In this document: in pieces, positions 50,393-60,945 of the stretch | Position numbering within the stretch: position 1 is the stretch's first letter | Layout of the letters: the number at the start of each line of letters is the position of its first letter | Assembly: GCF_000006565.2 (NCBI RefSeq) | Contig: NC_031477.1 | Location: forward strand, 4,739,137 to 4,803,136 | From: Toxoplasma gondii ME49 | Lineage: Eukaryota > Apicomplexa > Conoidasida > Eucoccidiorida > Sarcocystidae | Length of the DNA stretch: 64,000 nt | Direction: 5' to 3' | Made by a program: the position numbers and the translations under genes | Notes under the pieces: model-generated | What the model was told of the DNA's origin: nothing | Database searches by the model: none | Seen by the model: the letters and a program-made list of their open reading frames with translations, nothing else

Positions 50393-51379
50393 TTGGTATG
50401 AAGCTGTTTGCATGTATGTACAGCTGTGTATGTTTCCGGTGTGTAGGTCGCTGTAGGCACCTGAATCAGTGAGGTAGTTTTGTGGGGAGACTGTGGTGAG
50501 GAGTCGCGGGAGTTTTGTTTGAGTCAACAGGCCCTGCACGTCGCACTTTGTAGAGAGAAACTGCCTGCACTCACTTAGGATCAGAACGCGAGAGTTGGGT
50601 CGAGCGAGCAAGGCATGTGAACCAAGATACACAGGAGATCTGCAGACTGTCGTTTTCTGTGTTTTCTTCCCGTCACTAAAGACGAAACCTCGCGTCTGGG
50701 TTTCAGCTACTGCTGGACTTTCGTTTCTGGAAAAAGGGCATCCCGAAGTGAATCTCCTGAAGTTGTGCAGCTTGTCTGCAAGTGTCGGTTGCTCGAAGGG
50801 AGGTGAAAACAACTGGGAGCTGCAAAGACGGCGAAGCAAACGAAACAGAGGGTCCGCGCTTGGCTTGAACTTCAATTCTGTCATGCTATAAAGAACCGAT
50901 GCAGGTATGTGTGTCTTTGTCTTCTGCATACACACAAACGCATGTATATTTATGAGGCATGCACGTATATATATATATATATATATATATATGTGAATAT
51001 TTTCAGTGGCGTATGGACGTATTTTTCATAGTGTTGACTGACGCTAGATGGGAAACACCAGGTCTCTGGAAATCATTGACCGTCTCTTGAGCGGTTTCCG
51101 TGCCTGCTCCGCCAAAGAGAATATTCTTCTTTGCATGCACAGAAGGCGCGAGAGGGGCGCTATCGAGAGGCCGCAGGGCCGAAGTATTGTCGGTTTTTCG
51201 TTCGGATTCTCGCCGAAATGGCTTTGAGTGAAGACACTTGACCTCGAGCAACGAGAGAAAGACAGGCTGCGTCTCAGTTTTAGCTGTTGTCGTGAGAGTC
51301 TCTCTCGCCAGACTGTTCCAACGTTTGTCTACAGCCTCAGTTTACGGGGGGAGGTGATACAAAGCAGCCTCTCCCGCTG

Positions 51380-51740
51380 CAGGCACAACTTTGCCTTGCG
51401 CCTTCCTAGGACTCTTTTTTTTCGCTGTTTTCTCACTCTCCTACCCTGGGAAGTCTTCACCTGGTCGTGCTTTTCCTACCTCGTTTCTCTCTATCTCCTC
51501 TCTCCTTTCGCTCCTCTCGATCTCCTATTTGTTGTCTCTCCTCTTTATCTCCGGATTTTTCTGTCTCCCTCCTGCCTATCTCTGCTTGCTGTCTCTCCTC
51601 TTTCTCTCATCTTTGCCACACTTCTCTCTCTCATCTCTGACTATCTTGTCGACCTCATGCCTGCTGTCTTCCCTCCCTGGCCTCTCACCTCTATCTTAGA
51701 CTCTTCTCTCTGTTCCGGGCTCGCGCCTCTCCAGTCTGAA
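51380..51740. repeat. Long pyrimidine-rich (CT) low-complexity tract
   Basis: Roughly 360 bases dominated by CTCTCCT-type units on the plus strand, purine-rich on the other. Open frames here are only a by-product of the composition. Confidence 0.75.
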
Positions 51741-52325
51741 CCTCTTCCATGGTAGAGTAGTCACTTCATTACCTTTCTACCGGATTGGTTCTAGAGGAGA
51801 GGGTCACTCAAATCTGCGAATATTAGGGAATCTGCGAAACGCTTGTCACGTTCCTCGTATCTATTTAGCTCACTGCGTACGTCGGGTCAGCCATGAGTTG
51901 GTTCGAGGCGCTCTGCAGTCGAATACGACAGCTGCGGCATCTCCGTGCACAGGCAAAGAGTGCAACAACGCGTCTCGCGATTGACAGTGAAGAAGGTAGT
52001 CGAGTTCGAAGATTTCAACGAAAAGAGTTCCTAAGAAAATCAACGCCCAGCCACCTCAAGCGTTCACCCCGACTCCGATGAACTCTCCGTTCAAAACCGC
52101 ACACATCGATACTTTTGCTTTCTCGCTCTCTCTAACGTTCCCATTCTATTCTTCCCTCTCGTCCTCTTCCTTCCTCCTCGTCTCTCTCTTTCTTGTCTGA
52201 CTTCTTCATCTCTCTCTCTTCCGTCTGTCTCTGTGGGCGCCTGTCCTGCTCTGCAGACTTTCGTAGTGTCTCTCTAGCGACTTCTGGACTGCACTTTCGA
52301 CTTTCCCTGCCTCGGTGTTTCTTCG

Positions 52326-55300
52326 TTAGAATTCGCAGTTCTCCGCAGAAACCCGGTCGCCTCCCTTCTCGCGCGGAGTGACATGCGCGTCGGAGACTCT
52401 TTCTCCTCCGTGTCCTCTGTCTCCCTTCTCTCTTCCGGTTTCCCCCTGCTTCTTCAGAGCCGCGTGTGGAAGCGCGGCCGCGAGGAAGAACTCTGATGCC
52501 TTTCTCCCCGTAGGCGTGTGTCTTTCTGCATGCAGCGCAGCTTCTCTCGTCTCGCTATCTCCCGATTCTCTCCCCGACGGCGACCGTGACGAAGGCGGAC
52601 AAAACTCCGCAGATTCCTGACGAGAAGAGAGAGAATGAGGCGAGAAGCAGGCGTCTTCGCCTTCTCTCTCCTGCGGCGTCGCGGGGAGTGAAGACGCGCT
52701 TTCACTCTCTCTGAGCGTCGACTTCCGCTTCCAGAGGAAACAAGTCTCACCCTGATCTTCCTCTCGACAGTCGCGACTCCTCCCCTCCCCCGCCCCTGGC
52801 GCGCCTCCCGCGTACTTAGCAGAAGAGGGAGGGATGACTCGAGGCGCGTCGACGGCGTCGAGAGAATCCGGAAAAGCAGGTGTGTTGTCCTGGAGACACG
52901 AGGAAGAAGGGAGTCTCTTGTTCTTCCCTGTGCTCCAAAGTTCCTCAGGCGGGAAGCGCGACTTGTCGCCTGCGCGTTTTTTTCCTGAGTTGTGAGGGAG
53001 GTCTGGATCTTCTTCGAACAGAAAATTTCTGCTCTTCTTTAGATCCGCGTCTTCTCTGCCCTCTGCGTCGTCTCTCGCTCGCGTCGACGCTGCGTCTCTC
53101 CCTCCTCGGCATTCTGTCTCCTCGGGACGCTCTGCGTCGCTCTTCCCCTTGCTCTCGGTGGTCCGGCTCTCGGAGCTCGGCTGCGGGTCCCCGACGTAGG
53201 GGTGTCTCTGTTCGTTCTTGGGCGACGAGAGGACCTCTCTCCGTTGCTCGCCAGTCGCCGTTGAGAGGCGACTTCCCTGGGGCCTGTCCGATGTCTGCAG
53301 CTTCTTTGCGACACGGTCTGTCTCGCGAAAGAAAAAGAAACTCTGGTTCTGCGTCGCCCACCTCTCCCGCCTCGACCGATCGCCTTCACCTTTCTCACTC
53401 GAAGAGGAAGGCGCTGACACAGGTCTGAAGAGCGAGTTTTTCCTCGCCTCTTTTGCTGCGTGTGCTTCTGTCTCCGTTGCGTCTCTGGGTTCCTTGATTT
53501 CTCGCGTTCCTTTGTTCTTCTCGGAGTTGCTCGAGCCGATTTTCAAGAGAGGAATCGGAGACTTCGACAGCGGAGGCGGCGCCATCTTCTTCCTCTCAGT
53601 CTCTCCTCTTCGCTCTCTCAGCAGCTCCTCCGGCGCTGCGAAGAACCGGCGAGCTGTCTCCGTCTTGTTCTCCATCCCCACAGCTTTCTGAGGAGACCCC
53701 CTGCTCGGGACTCGCACCTCGGAGACACCTTCGCTGCCGCCACACGAAGAAGAGGAGAACGAAGAAGACGAGGCAAAGAAGCTAGCGCCGGCGGTCTGCC
53801 TGGGAAGGCGACGAGAGGGAGAAATACTTGGTGAGGAAGGCGGAGAGGAAAGAGTTCCTTTTTTCTGGGGCAGAGGGCTGGAGGCCGCCGCGGCGCGGGT
53901 CCTGGACAAGACCTCTTTGGCGCGCGCGAGCGAGGCCGAGAGCGAAGAGAAGGACGACGAGTAGCTCGATGTCTCCCCCGTCTTTGTGGTCGTGCAAGGC
54001 AGGTTGTCTTCGAATGTCGGTAACGACGTAGTCTCCTCGGATTGAGAAGAACCGCCGAAAAAGGCGTCTTGTGTATGGTCGCGGAACCTCCCGTGAGTCT
54101 CGGTCCTTTTCTCTTTCCCCCGCTTTGGCACGTCTGAAGTCGCTTCCCGCTGCTCTCCCACTGACGTAAACATTTCCTGATTCAGAAAAAACGCCTGGTC
54201 GTCCGATCCCGTCTCGTAGCCCCAGTCTGCGTCTTCTCCACATGCCTGCAGAAAGTCGTTTTCGTCTTCTACATCTTCCCGAGTGGACGGCGCTTCCCTC
54301 ACCCGCGAAAAAGCACCTGAACCCGCAGAGCGCGGCGAAAGCTGGGAGAACGCACGCGCAGAAGAAACAAACGCTCTGTCTGCGCTTTCTGTTCCTCGCT
54401 CCTCGAGCGAAAAGGAATCCATCTCTTCTCCGATCAAAGTCGAGTTCATGCTGGTATCGGAGCGTCTATGCGTGCGGTCACCTGGCGTCTCCGGTAAAAC
54501 TCCAGCTTGTCCACTCTCTTTCTTCTCTTCTCTCTCCTCTTCCTTCTCTTCTCTCTCTTCTTCCTTCTCTTCTCCCTCTTCTTCCTTCTCTTCTCCCTCT
54601 TCTTCCCTATCTTCTCTCTCTTCTTCCCTATCTTCTCTCTCTTCTTCCTTCTCTTCTTCTTTCTCTTCTTCGTTGTCTTCTCTTTCTCGTTCTCCTTCGT
54701 CCCCTTTTTCGTGTGTCGCCTCTTTTCCTTGCGATTCTTGGTGTCTCCGTTTGAGTTCGTGGAGGACGTCGCTGAGGGTTTGCCTTTTCGATTCTTCTTT
54801 GTCTTTCAGTTTCTGGATCTCTTGTTCGCGATGGTGGCGCCTTGCACGCGCAAGCGGCTCCCGGCTGTCACCGCGCGCAGCCTCCCTTCTCTCTTCTTCA
54901 GCGATTTCTTCTTCGATGCCTCGACGCTGTCTCTCCAAACTCGCAAGCGACCTCAAGAGTGCCTCTCTCTGTTGCTCCAAGGCTTCTACACTCGCGGAAC
55001 CTAAGAAGGGGCGGGGTTTCTCGGACGCAGAAGAATTCTTCTCCTCAGACGGTGAAGAAGCAGAAGGAGAAGAGAAGGCAGAAGCAGAAGAAGCAGACTG
55101 GGCAGAAGAGAAGGAAGAAGCTTTCTCGGGAGAGGCGCAGCTGTCCTCTCGGAAAGTTGGTCCACATTTTTTCTCTCGCGAACACTGAAGAAACTCGCCT
55201 GCTTCTCCCGGGTGTTCGTACAGCGGCTGGTGCGGCAGTCGCAGATGCATGGCGCATCGCTCGCGGTCGAGCAGCGCCAGTCTCGCGTCGTTCAACCTGA

Positions 55301-58300
55301 AAAAAACAGTGTTTCAGTATCTTCCCGTTCGTGTCGCGAGAAGGAAACGCCTTTCTTTGCAGCTTGCCTCCACTTTTTTTGAGAGAGACAGAGAAACAAG
55401 ATGCGGGACTTCTTCGCTGATTGTGTTTCTCTCTGCTTCCTAGGACGCACGGGAAGCAGTGAGTCTTCACTGGACTGCTGTTTTGCTCTCTTTTCCCTCT
55501 TCCACCTTAATTTCTTCTGCAGGCTTTTTGTGTCCTCACCTCTTGAAAAAGTTCTCGTTGCGAACGCGGAGGTCGGGAGCGAGGCCTGACGCCTTGTCTG
55601 GATGGAAGCGAATGCTCCACTTACGAAACGCCTACGAAAAGAAAAACAAACAGATACATTGACGAAACGAGAAAGATCTCAGCGACGGCAAACTCCACAC
55701 ACACGGAGAACACGAGAGACCTCCGGGTCAGGCGCTCGCATAAGGGAAAGCAGTTATTCAGTTGAGAAAAACATAGACAGTGTTGGAACGAATTCATGGA
55801 GCTAGGTACGCATAGAAAACAAAGAGATAGATGAGAGAAAAAACAGGCAAATTGAAGGCTGCATGTAGAGAGATGTAGATAGCTACGTATCGACATTCGG
55901 ACTGGTGGAGGTAGGTCGACATCGATTCACAGACATGTAATCGTAGATCGGGAGAGATCGATACAGTTTTTATACAAAGAGAAACTTGTGAGGCTCGATT
56001 CGGCTGTCAACCGAGCTTCTCCTCTTTCTTCCGTGTTTTCCCTCTCCCGTCCTTACTCGGTTGATGAGAGCTGCGGACGCGCCTTTCTCAACGCCGAGCA
56101 CTTGGAAGGCGGAAGCTTTCAACTGCGCCTCGCAACGTTCCTTTCTGGAAGAAAAGGAGAAGAAGAAAGAGAAATCAACAGGGAAAGTGAAAGAGGAAGG
56201 CGAGGAAGAACGGAGTCCGAAGAAGCAAAGGAAAAGGTGAGGGGAGAGGTGGCACGCCGCGCCTCAGCCCCCAGGCCCCCCGCCGGCACGGTGAAAACGA
56301 CGCGCATGGATCGTTTTAGGGAAGTCTGTTCTCCCTGACCAATTGCTAGATATGTTCCGACGTAAATCTGATGCGTTTCTCCCTGTCCTCGAAGAAAAGC
56401 CAGCAGCCACGCTGTGTCCAGAGAAAAACGAGACGGGGCTGAGAAAGCGCTGTGTGTTTCGAGAGACGACAAACGAAAAGTCTCACCTCAGACGATCTGC
56501 GGCAGTGAAGGAGGCGCCGCAGCGCTGCTGCATTTGCGTCATGGCTGCGAGCGCCCCCTCCCAGTCGAGCAGCAACTCGCAGGCCTGAAGATGCGGGAAG
56601 CGCACGAGTCAGTGAGAATCGGTCGAAGGCACGAGGGGAGAACTCTGCGAGTGAAGAGAGAGGGCGAAGCGAATCGAAGGACAGAACAAGCAAGGAAAGT
56701 GACAAAAAACAGGGAGGCCACAGCGCCGCAGGTGCGTCCTTCGCTTCTCCGGCCCTTCTGCTTCTTCGGATTCCGTTCGCTCGTTGTCTTCCTCGTCGCC
56801 TCTCGTGTCGCAGCGTGATGCTCACAGGCTGTCTCGGAAAGCAGGCGGCAGGGAAACAGGAGAGAAAGCATCCCGCGGCAGAGGGAGAGGACAAGGGAGA
56901 AAGAGGAGACAGGGAAGAGGACGTACTCCACAGTTTCTCTCACCTCTGCTGCAGTGTCGTAAGCGCCGCGGTACGACGGCATCAACGCCGAGCAGTCTGC
57001 TGCACATCGCACAGCTTCTTGCCACATTCGCAATCTCAGCGCGCTTCGAGCCTGAAGAAAAGAACCGAAAAAGTGAGTGGCCACAGTTCACACTCAAAAA
57101 TAGCCAGGTACCAACTGCGTTTCGCGTGCTTCTCCCTCAATTCCATGCCGCCTCTGAAGGGCCAGCAGACGAAATCTACCTCCACGCACGCACACCAGGC
57201 CTCACTCCTTTCTCTTGACAACTTGCATCAAAAACGATGGCCTCTCCCGTTCTCCTCGACATTTTTCCGACTTGCCGCACACACAGGGAAAAGCATTTTG
57301 AAAAACTTCAGCGCGGAACTCGAGAAAAATGCACATAGGTCTCCTTTTGCCTCCTCATCTCTCTTCTCTCCCCACCTCTCTCCTTCTCCTCTGTCTCCTC
57401 TTTCTTTTCTCCCCGTGTCTCCCCTCTCTTTTCTCTCTCCTCTCTCTTTTCCCCTCACAAGCCTTCCATTCCTTCACTGGTTCTCGTTCGTCGCCTTTTC
57501 TGCTTCAACTTTCCCTCCGTCGCAACTCTTTTCATCCGTTCGCCTTGAACTCCCTTCCTTCGGTAGCTGTTTCTTTCCGGTTGGTCCATGAGTTCCTTTT
57601 TTGTCGCTTGCCTTGTTGAACGCGAGCTTGGCAGTGTTTTCGACGAGAGAGATAGTTGACGAAAGTGTGGGGCGGCCGATGCTTTCCAGGTGGCGGTGCG
57701 TCTCCAGCAGCAAGGACTGCAGCTTGAAGGCTTCGGTGTACGTATAATAGGCGGCCTCGTTTTCGTGATTCCGGTAAAAGGCGCTCGCCTGAGCATCCAA
57801 AACAGAAGCATGGAACGACTTTTGAAAGGAAGAAGGTGAACAGCAACGAAAAGCGACGCCGAAGACGAGAGGACAAGAAAACGTTAGAACAAAGGAAGAA
57901 CGAGAGTCAAAGTTCCTACAAAGTGCAGCGGAGATCGAACGCAGTCTCGCCGTCTCCCTCGACTCTTGACGAAGTTTCTTCGTTTCATCCAAATCAAACA
58001 CTGAGAGAGACATGTGCGAAAGGCGCTGGGTAGAAGAAGGAGTGAGCGACCCAACCTTCAAAGCGCTCCATACTTTCAAGGGCCATAGAGACAAAAAAGC
58101 AGAAAAAGGTCTCGGTTCTCGCAAGTCTCGCAGAAAACCTGTGGTTTGATGCTGCAGCTTTACGCAGCGGGGAACACGCCCCTCGTCTCCAGTTGTGTCT
58201 CCAGTTGGAGAGTTCACGAGGGAAACATGAAGTCGAGAAACAGAAGCGACGCATACGCATGCCGCGTCTTCGGCGCGTGGGCTCCCGAGGTGGGTCTCCC

Positions 58301-60945
58301 TTCCAGCAAGTCGTAGTTTCTTCTTTCGTGTGCAGATGGTGTTGTTTCCACAGCAGTTTCTACGCTAACTTGCAACTCCAGACCTGAAGCAGTCGTCGAG
58401 CTGGCGGCGCACCGATTCGAGAGCACCAGCGACTCTTCTTTCTCACCTTGTTCGCGATTTCGAAGACGAGCGGTCTCCACAGCTTGATCGCCTTGTGCGC
58501 GTTCAGAATCGCGGCGTCACTCAGCTTCTCCGCATTGGCGGGAGACGCGAGGAAAGGGGGGACGAGGTCTGCCGGCGTCTGCCCAAATTTGTTCTTCGAG
58601 AAAATCGGCAAACTCGGGAAGGCCAGGAGCCCAAAGCGAGAAATGACTTCCGGAGCACTCCGCCTGCACGCCCAGTGCAACACGCTGTTCCCGTCCTCGT
58701 CAATCAACTGTCCTGCGCGACTCAACCACGCAGACTCTCTCTCTCTCTCTCCTCGCCCGGTCTGCTCAGCAGAAGGAGACGATGGGGAGGAGGAAGCAGC
58801 GAAAGACGAAGGCTGTGCTTTGGAGTAGTGCAGAGAGAAGAAGGAAGGTCCTGCAGCGAGGAGAGTTTGAGAGAGCCAAGACAGAGACGCTTGCCAGTTC
58901 CCGCGCGAGCTACGGAGGAGAACGAGGAGAGGGTGGTGCCGCTCGCTGGGCGAGAGAGGCCCATCTGTCTCTGGGTCATGCCCGACAACGGATCTCTGCT
59001 GTCCTCCAGCGCACACTTCTGTCTTTTCTTTCTTCTCGTTTCCCTCGGGGTGTTCCTTCTCCTTCTCTCCGCTGACTCCTCTGAGGGTCACGGCGGAGGC
59101 TCTCTCCCCTCCCTGGGGCGGCGCCCCGCCTTCTGTCTCAGCCGACAGAGACAGCTCCCGATGGGCGCTGCCACGGAGATCGCATAGGTCTCCACGCGCA
59201 AAGGAAGTGCCAGCAGATGCCTCGCGAAACGACGCTGCCTCTCCGACGGTCCTTCCGACCTTTTCTTCGCCCTCACCTCCCCCGCGCCTCCCCGACGACA
59301 CAAATCGGTCGCCACCCCCCACACAAGAAAGGTCAACAGAAGAACAAGAAGACAAAGCAGACGAAGAAGACGGAGGAGAGACGTCTTGGAAGGAGGTGAG
59401 GCGTCGATGGAGGAACTGCGCGACGACGGCTTCCTTGAGGAGGGAGAGCCACCGGGTGTTGCCTTCTTCAAGACAAGTGAGCATGACTGTGTGGAGCGTG
59501 GAGGCGCAGGCGAAGGAGAAGAGAAGAAACAGCGTTTCTTTGGGGACGTGGTGCGCGCGGAGCTTCTCGTGTGCCTCCTCGACCCAAGCGACCTCCTCGT
59601 CTTCGAAGCCTGGGTCTCCGTCGTCCTCGCAACCGTTCTCTGCAGCTCGCAGCGCACGACGCTGCTGTACGTACAACCGAACTTGCAGCGTTTCGCGGCG
59701 GAGACTTTGAGCGAGGAAGGCCCGGACCTCTTTCGCGTCTGCGAGGCTCGGCTGCTCAGCTAAGAGTTGCCTCAGCTTTTGTGCGTGTGCGGCGTCTTCT
59801 TCATCTCCCTCCCTCTCGCGCATCGACTGTTTCAGCAAGCCCAGAAAAACGCTCGTGCTCTCCACTCCTCGCGCCGACGGGACTCGGGGAACGGTTTCGC
59901 TCTCCTTCTCGGGATGTGTAGATCCCCGCCCGTGGTCGTCTCCCGTTTTGAGGGGCCGCCTGTCCGCGTCTGCCGTTGCGGAAGGCCGCGCTTCGTTGTC
60001 CGCTCGGTCTGTCTCCGGCGTGTCGCCTGCCCTCTTGTCCGAGATGTCTTCGCGGCTTCGGCCGCACTGCTTCTCGAGGAAGGCGATTTTTTCCGCGAGG
60101 CTCTTTTCTTTTTGCTTGGCCTCTCCAAGGAGGTCCTCCACGAGTCGCCTCGTCTCCGCGCCGTCGCGGACGCGCGCCTTGAAGGCCTGGAGAGAGCGCG
60201 CGGCGTCTAGCCAGCCGGCGCGGGCTTCCTCGGCCACCACCTGCCGCTCCTTCACCTCGAGTTTGAGTTGCGTCAGCTCCCTGGACAGCCGCTGGACTTC
60301 CTCCTCGCGCTCGACGAGCTGGCGCTCTTGGTGCAGCAGCAGCGTCTCCTGCTTCTGCAGCAGCGTCTGCTGCTGACGAATTTGCTGGCGCTGCGCTGCG
60401 TCGTCCCGTTCGATGCGGCTGACCACGCGCTTCAGGTGCTCCACGTCTGCCGACTGCTCCACCCTGGCGTCCGCAGCCTCTCCTTGTTCCGCGTTCGTGG
60501 ACGCGTGCGGAAAAGAGTTGCGCGGGAAAAAATCGTGCGAAAAAGACTCTTTCGAAGAAGACTTAGAGAGCGGTGAGCGTGGAGACAGCGGCGAGGGCGA
60601 CCGGAAGGCAAAGTCCGAAGAGGAGGCCGCGCGCGACTCTGTCTCCCGCTCTCGGCGCCCAGGCCGCGACTCTGCGCCTCTGGAACTCGAGTAGCATGCT
60701 CGTGCAGAAGACGGCGCAAACGAGGAAGACAGATAGGCGGACGGGATGTACAGCGAGGAAGAAAGGCGAGACGAGGACAAGTACGGAGGTGCCTGGTACG
60801 AAGACGCGAGTTTCGATCGACCCACTCCAGTTAGCGTGTCGTCGGCTTCTGCAGAAAATCCGGCGTCGGAATCTGCAGAAGAGCCGTAAAAAGAAAACAG
60901 CCGTCGACGGGACGGCCCACTTCGATGCGTCGTCCCTGGCGGCAT
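52326..60945 (-). CDS. Ankyrin-TPR-J-domain co-chaperone-like protein, seven exons
   Basis: Exons: 60945-58447, 57788-57612, 57051-56944, 56584-56487, 56144-56057, 55631-55540, 55296-52326; all phases agree, giving 2,010 residues. Order of parts: Ser-rich N-terminus; coiled coil about 165-295 (QRQQIRQQQTLLQKQETLLL); a second long polar region; ankyrin-type repeats about 747-800 (DEDGNSVLHWACRR, then NKFGQTPADL); TPR helices about 830-960 built across introns (ANK|ASAFYRNHENEAAYYTYTEA, AFNK|ARSALRLRMWQEAVRC, ACELLLDWEGALAAM); J domain about 971-1034 with the HPD motif at 1000-1002 (RKWSIRFHPDKA), which in this family stimulates Hsp70 ATPase; then a 970-residue charged tail with a coiled coil and acidic heptads. 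TPRs followed by a J domain recall DNAJC7/DNAJC3. An N-terminal ankyrin segment is unusual. No signal peptide or membrane segment, so a cytosolic or nuclear protein is inferred. Confidence 0.85.
54513..54674 (-). repeat. 21-bp tandem repeat encoding acidic heptads
   Basis: Six adjoining 21-bp units encode EEEREDR, EEEREDR, EEEGEEK, EEEGEEK, EEEREEK, EEEREEK, preceded by two shorter EEEK units. The period equals a helical heptad. They lie at about residues 1229-1282 of the J-domain protein, just after a predicted coiled coil. Confidence 0.9.

Larger units (their letters stand above)
49885..52325. other. Convergent intergenic spacer, repeat-rich
   Basis: The 2.4-kb stretch lies between the stop codons of the poly(A) polymerase gene (plus) and the J-domain gene (minus), so it should hold both 3' untranslated regions. 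It contains TA microsatellites at about 50120-50139, 50244-50285, 50370-50391 and 50968-50994 and a long CT-rich tract at 51380-51740. No supported gene was seen. Confidence 0.6.

Noticed and set aside
50219..50935. Minus-strand open frame of 238 codons in the convergent spacer
   Set aside because: It runs through two TA microsatellites (YIYIYI translation) and has no homology signal.
54283..55188. Plus-strand Ser/Phe-rich open frame of 301 codons
   Set aside because: Exact complement of the Glu-rich tail repeats of the J-domain gene; its composition is a by-product of the GAGGAA repeats.
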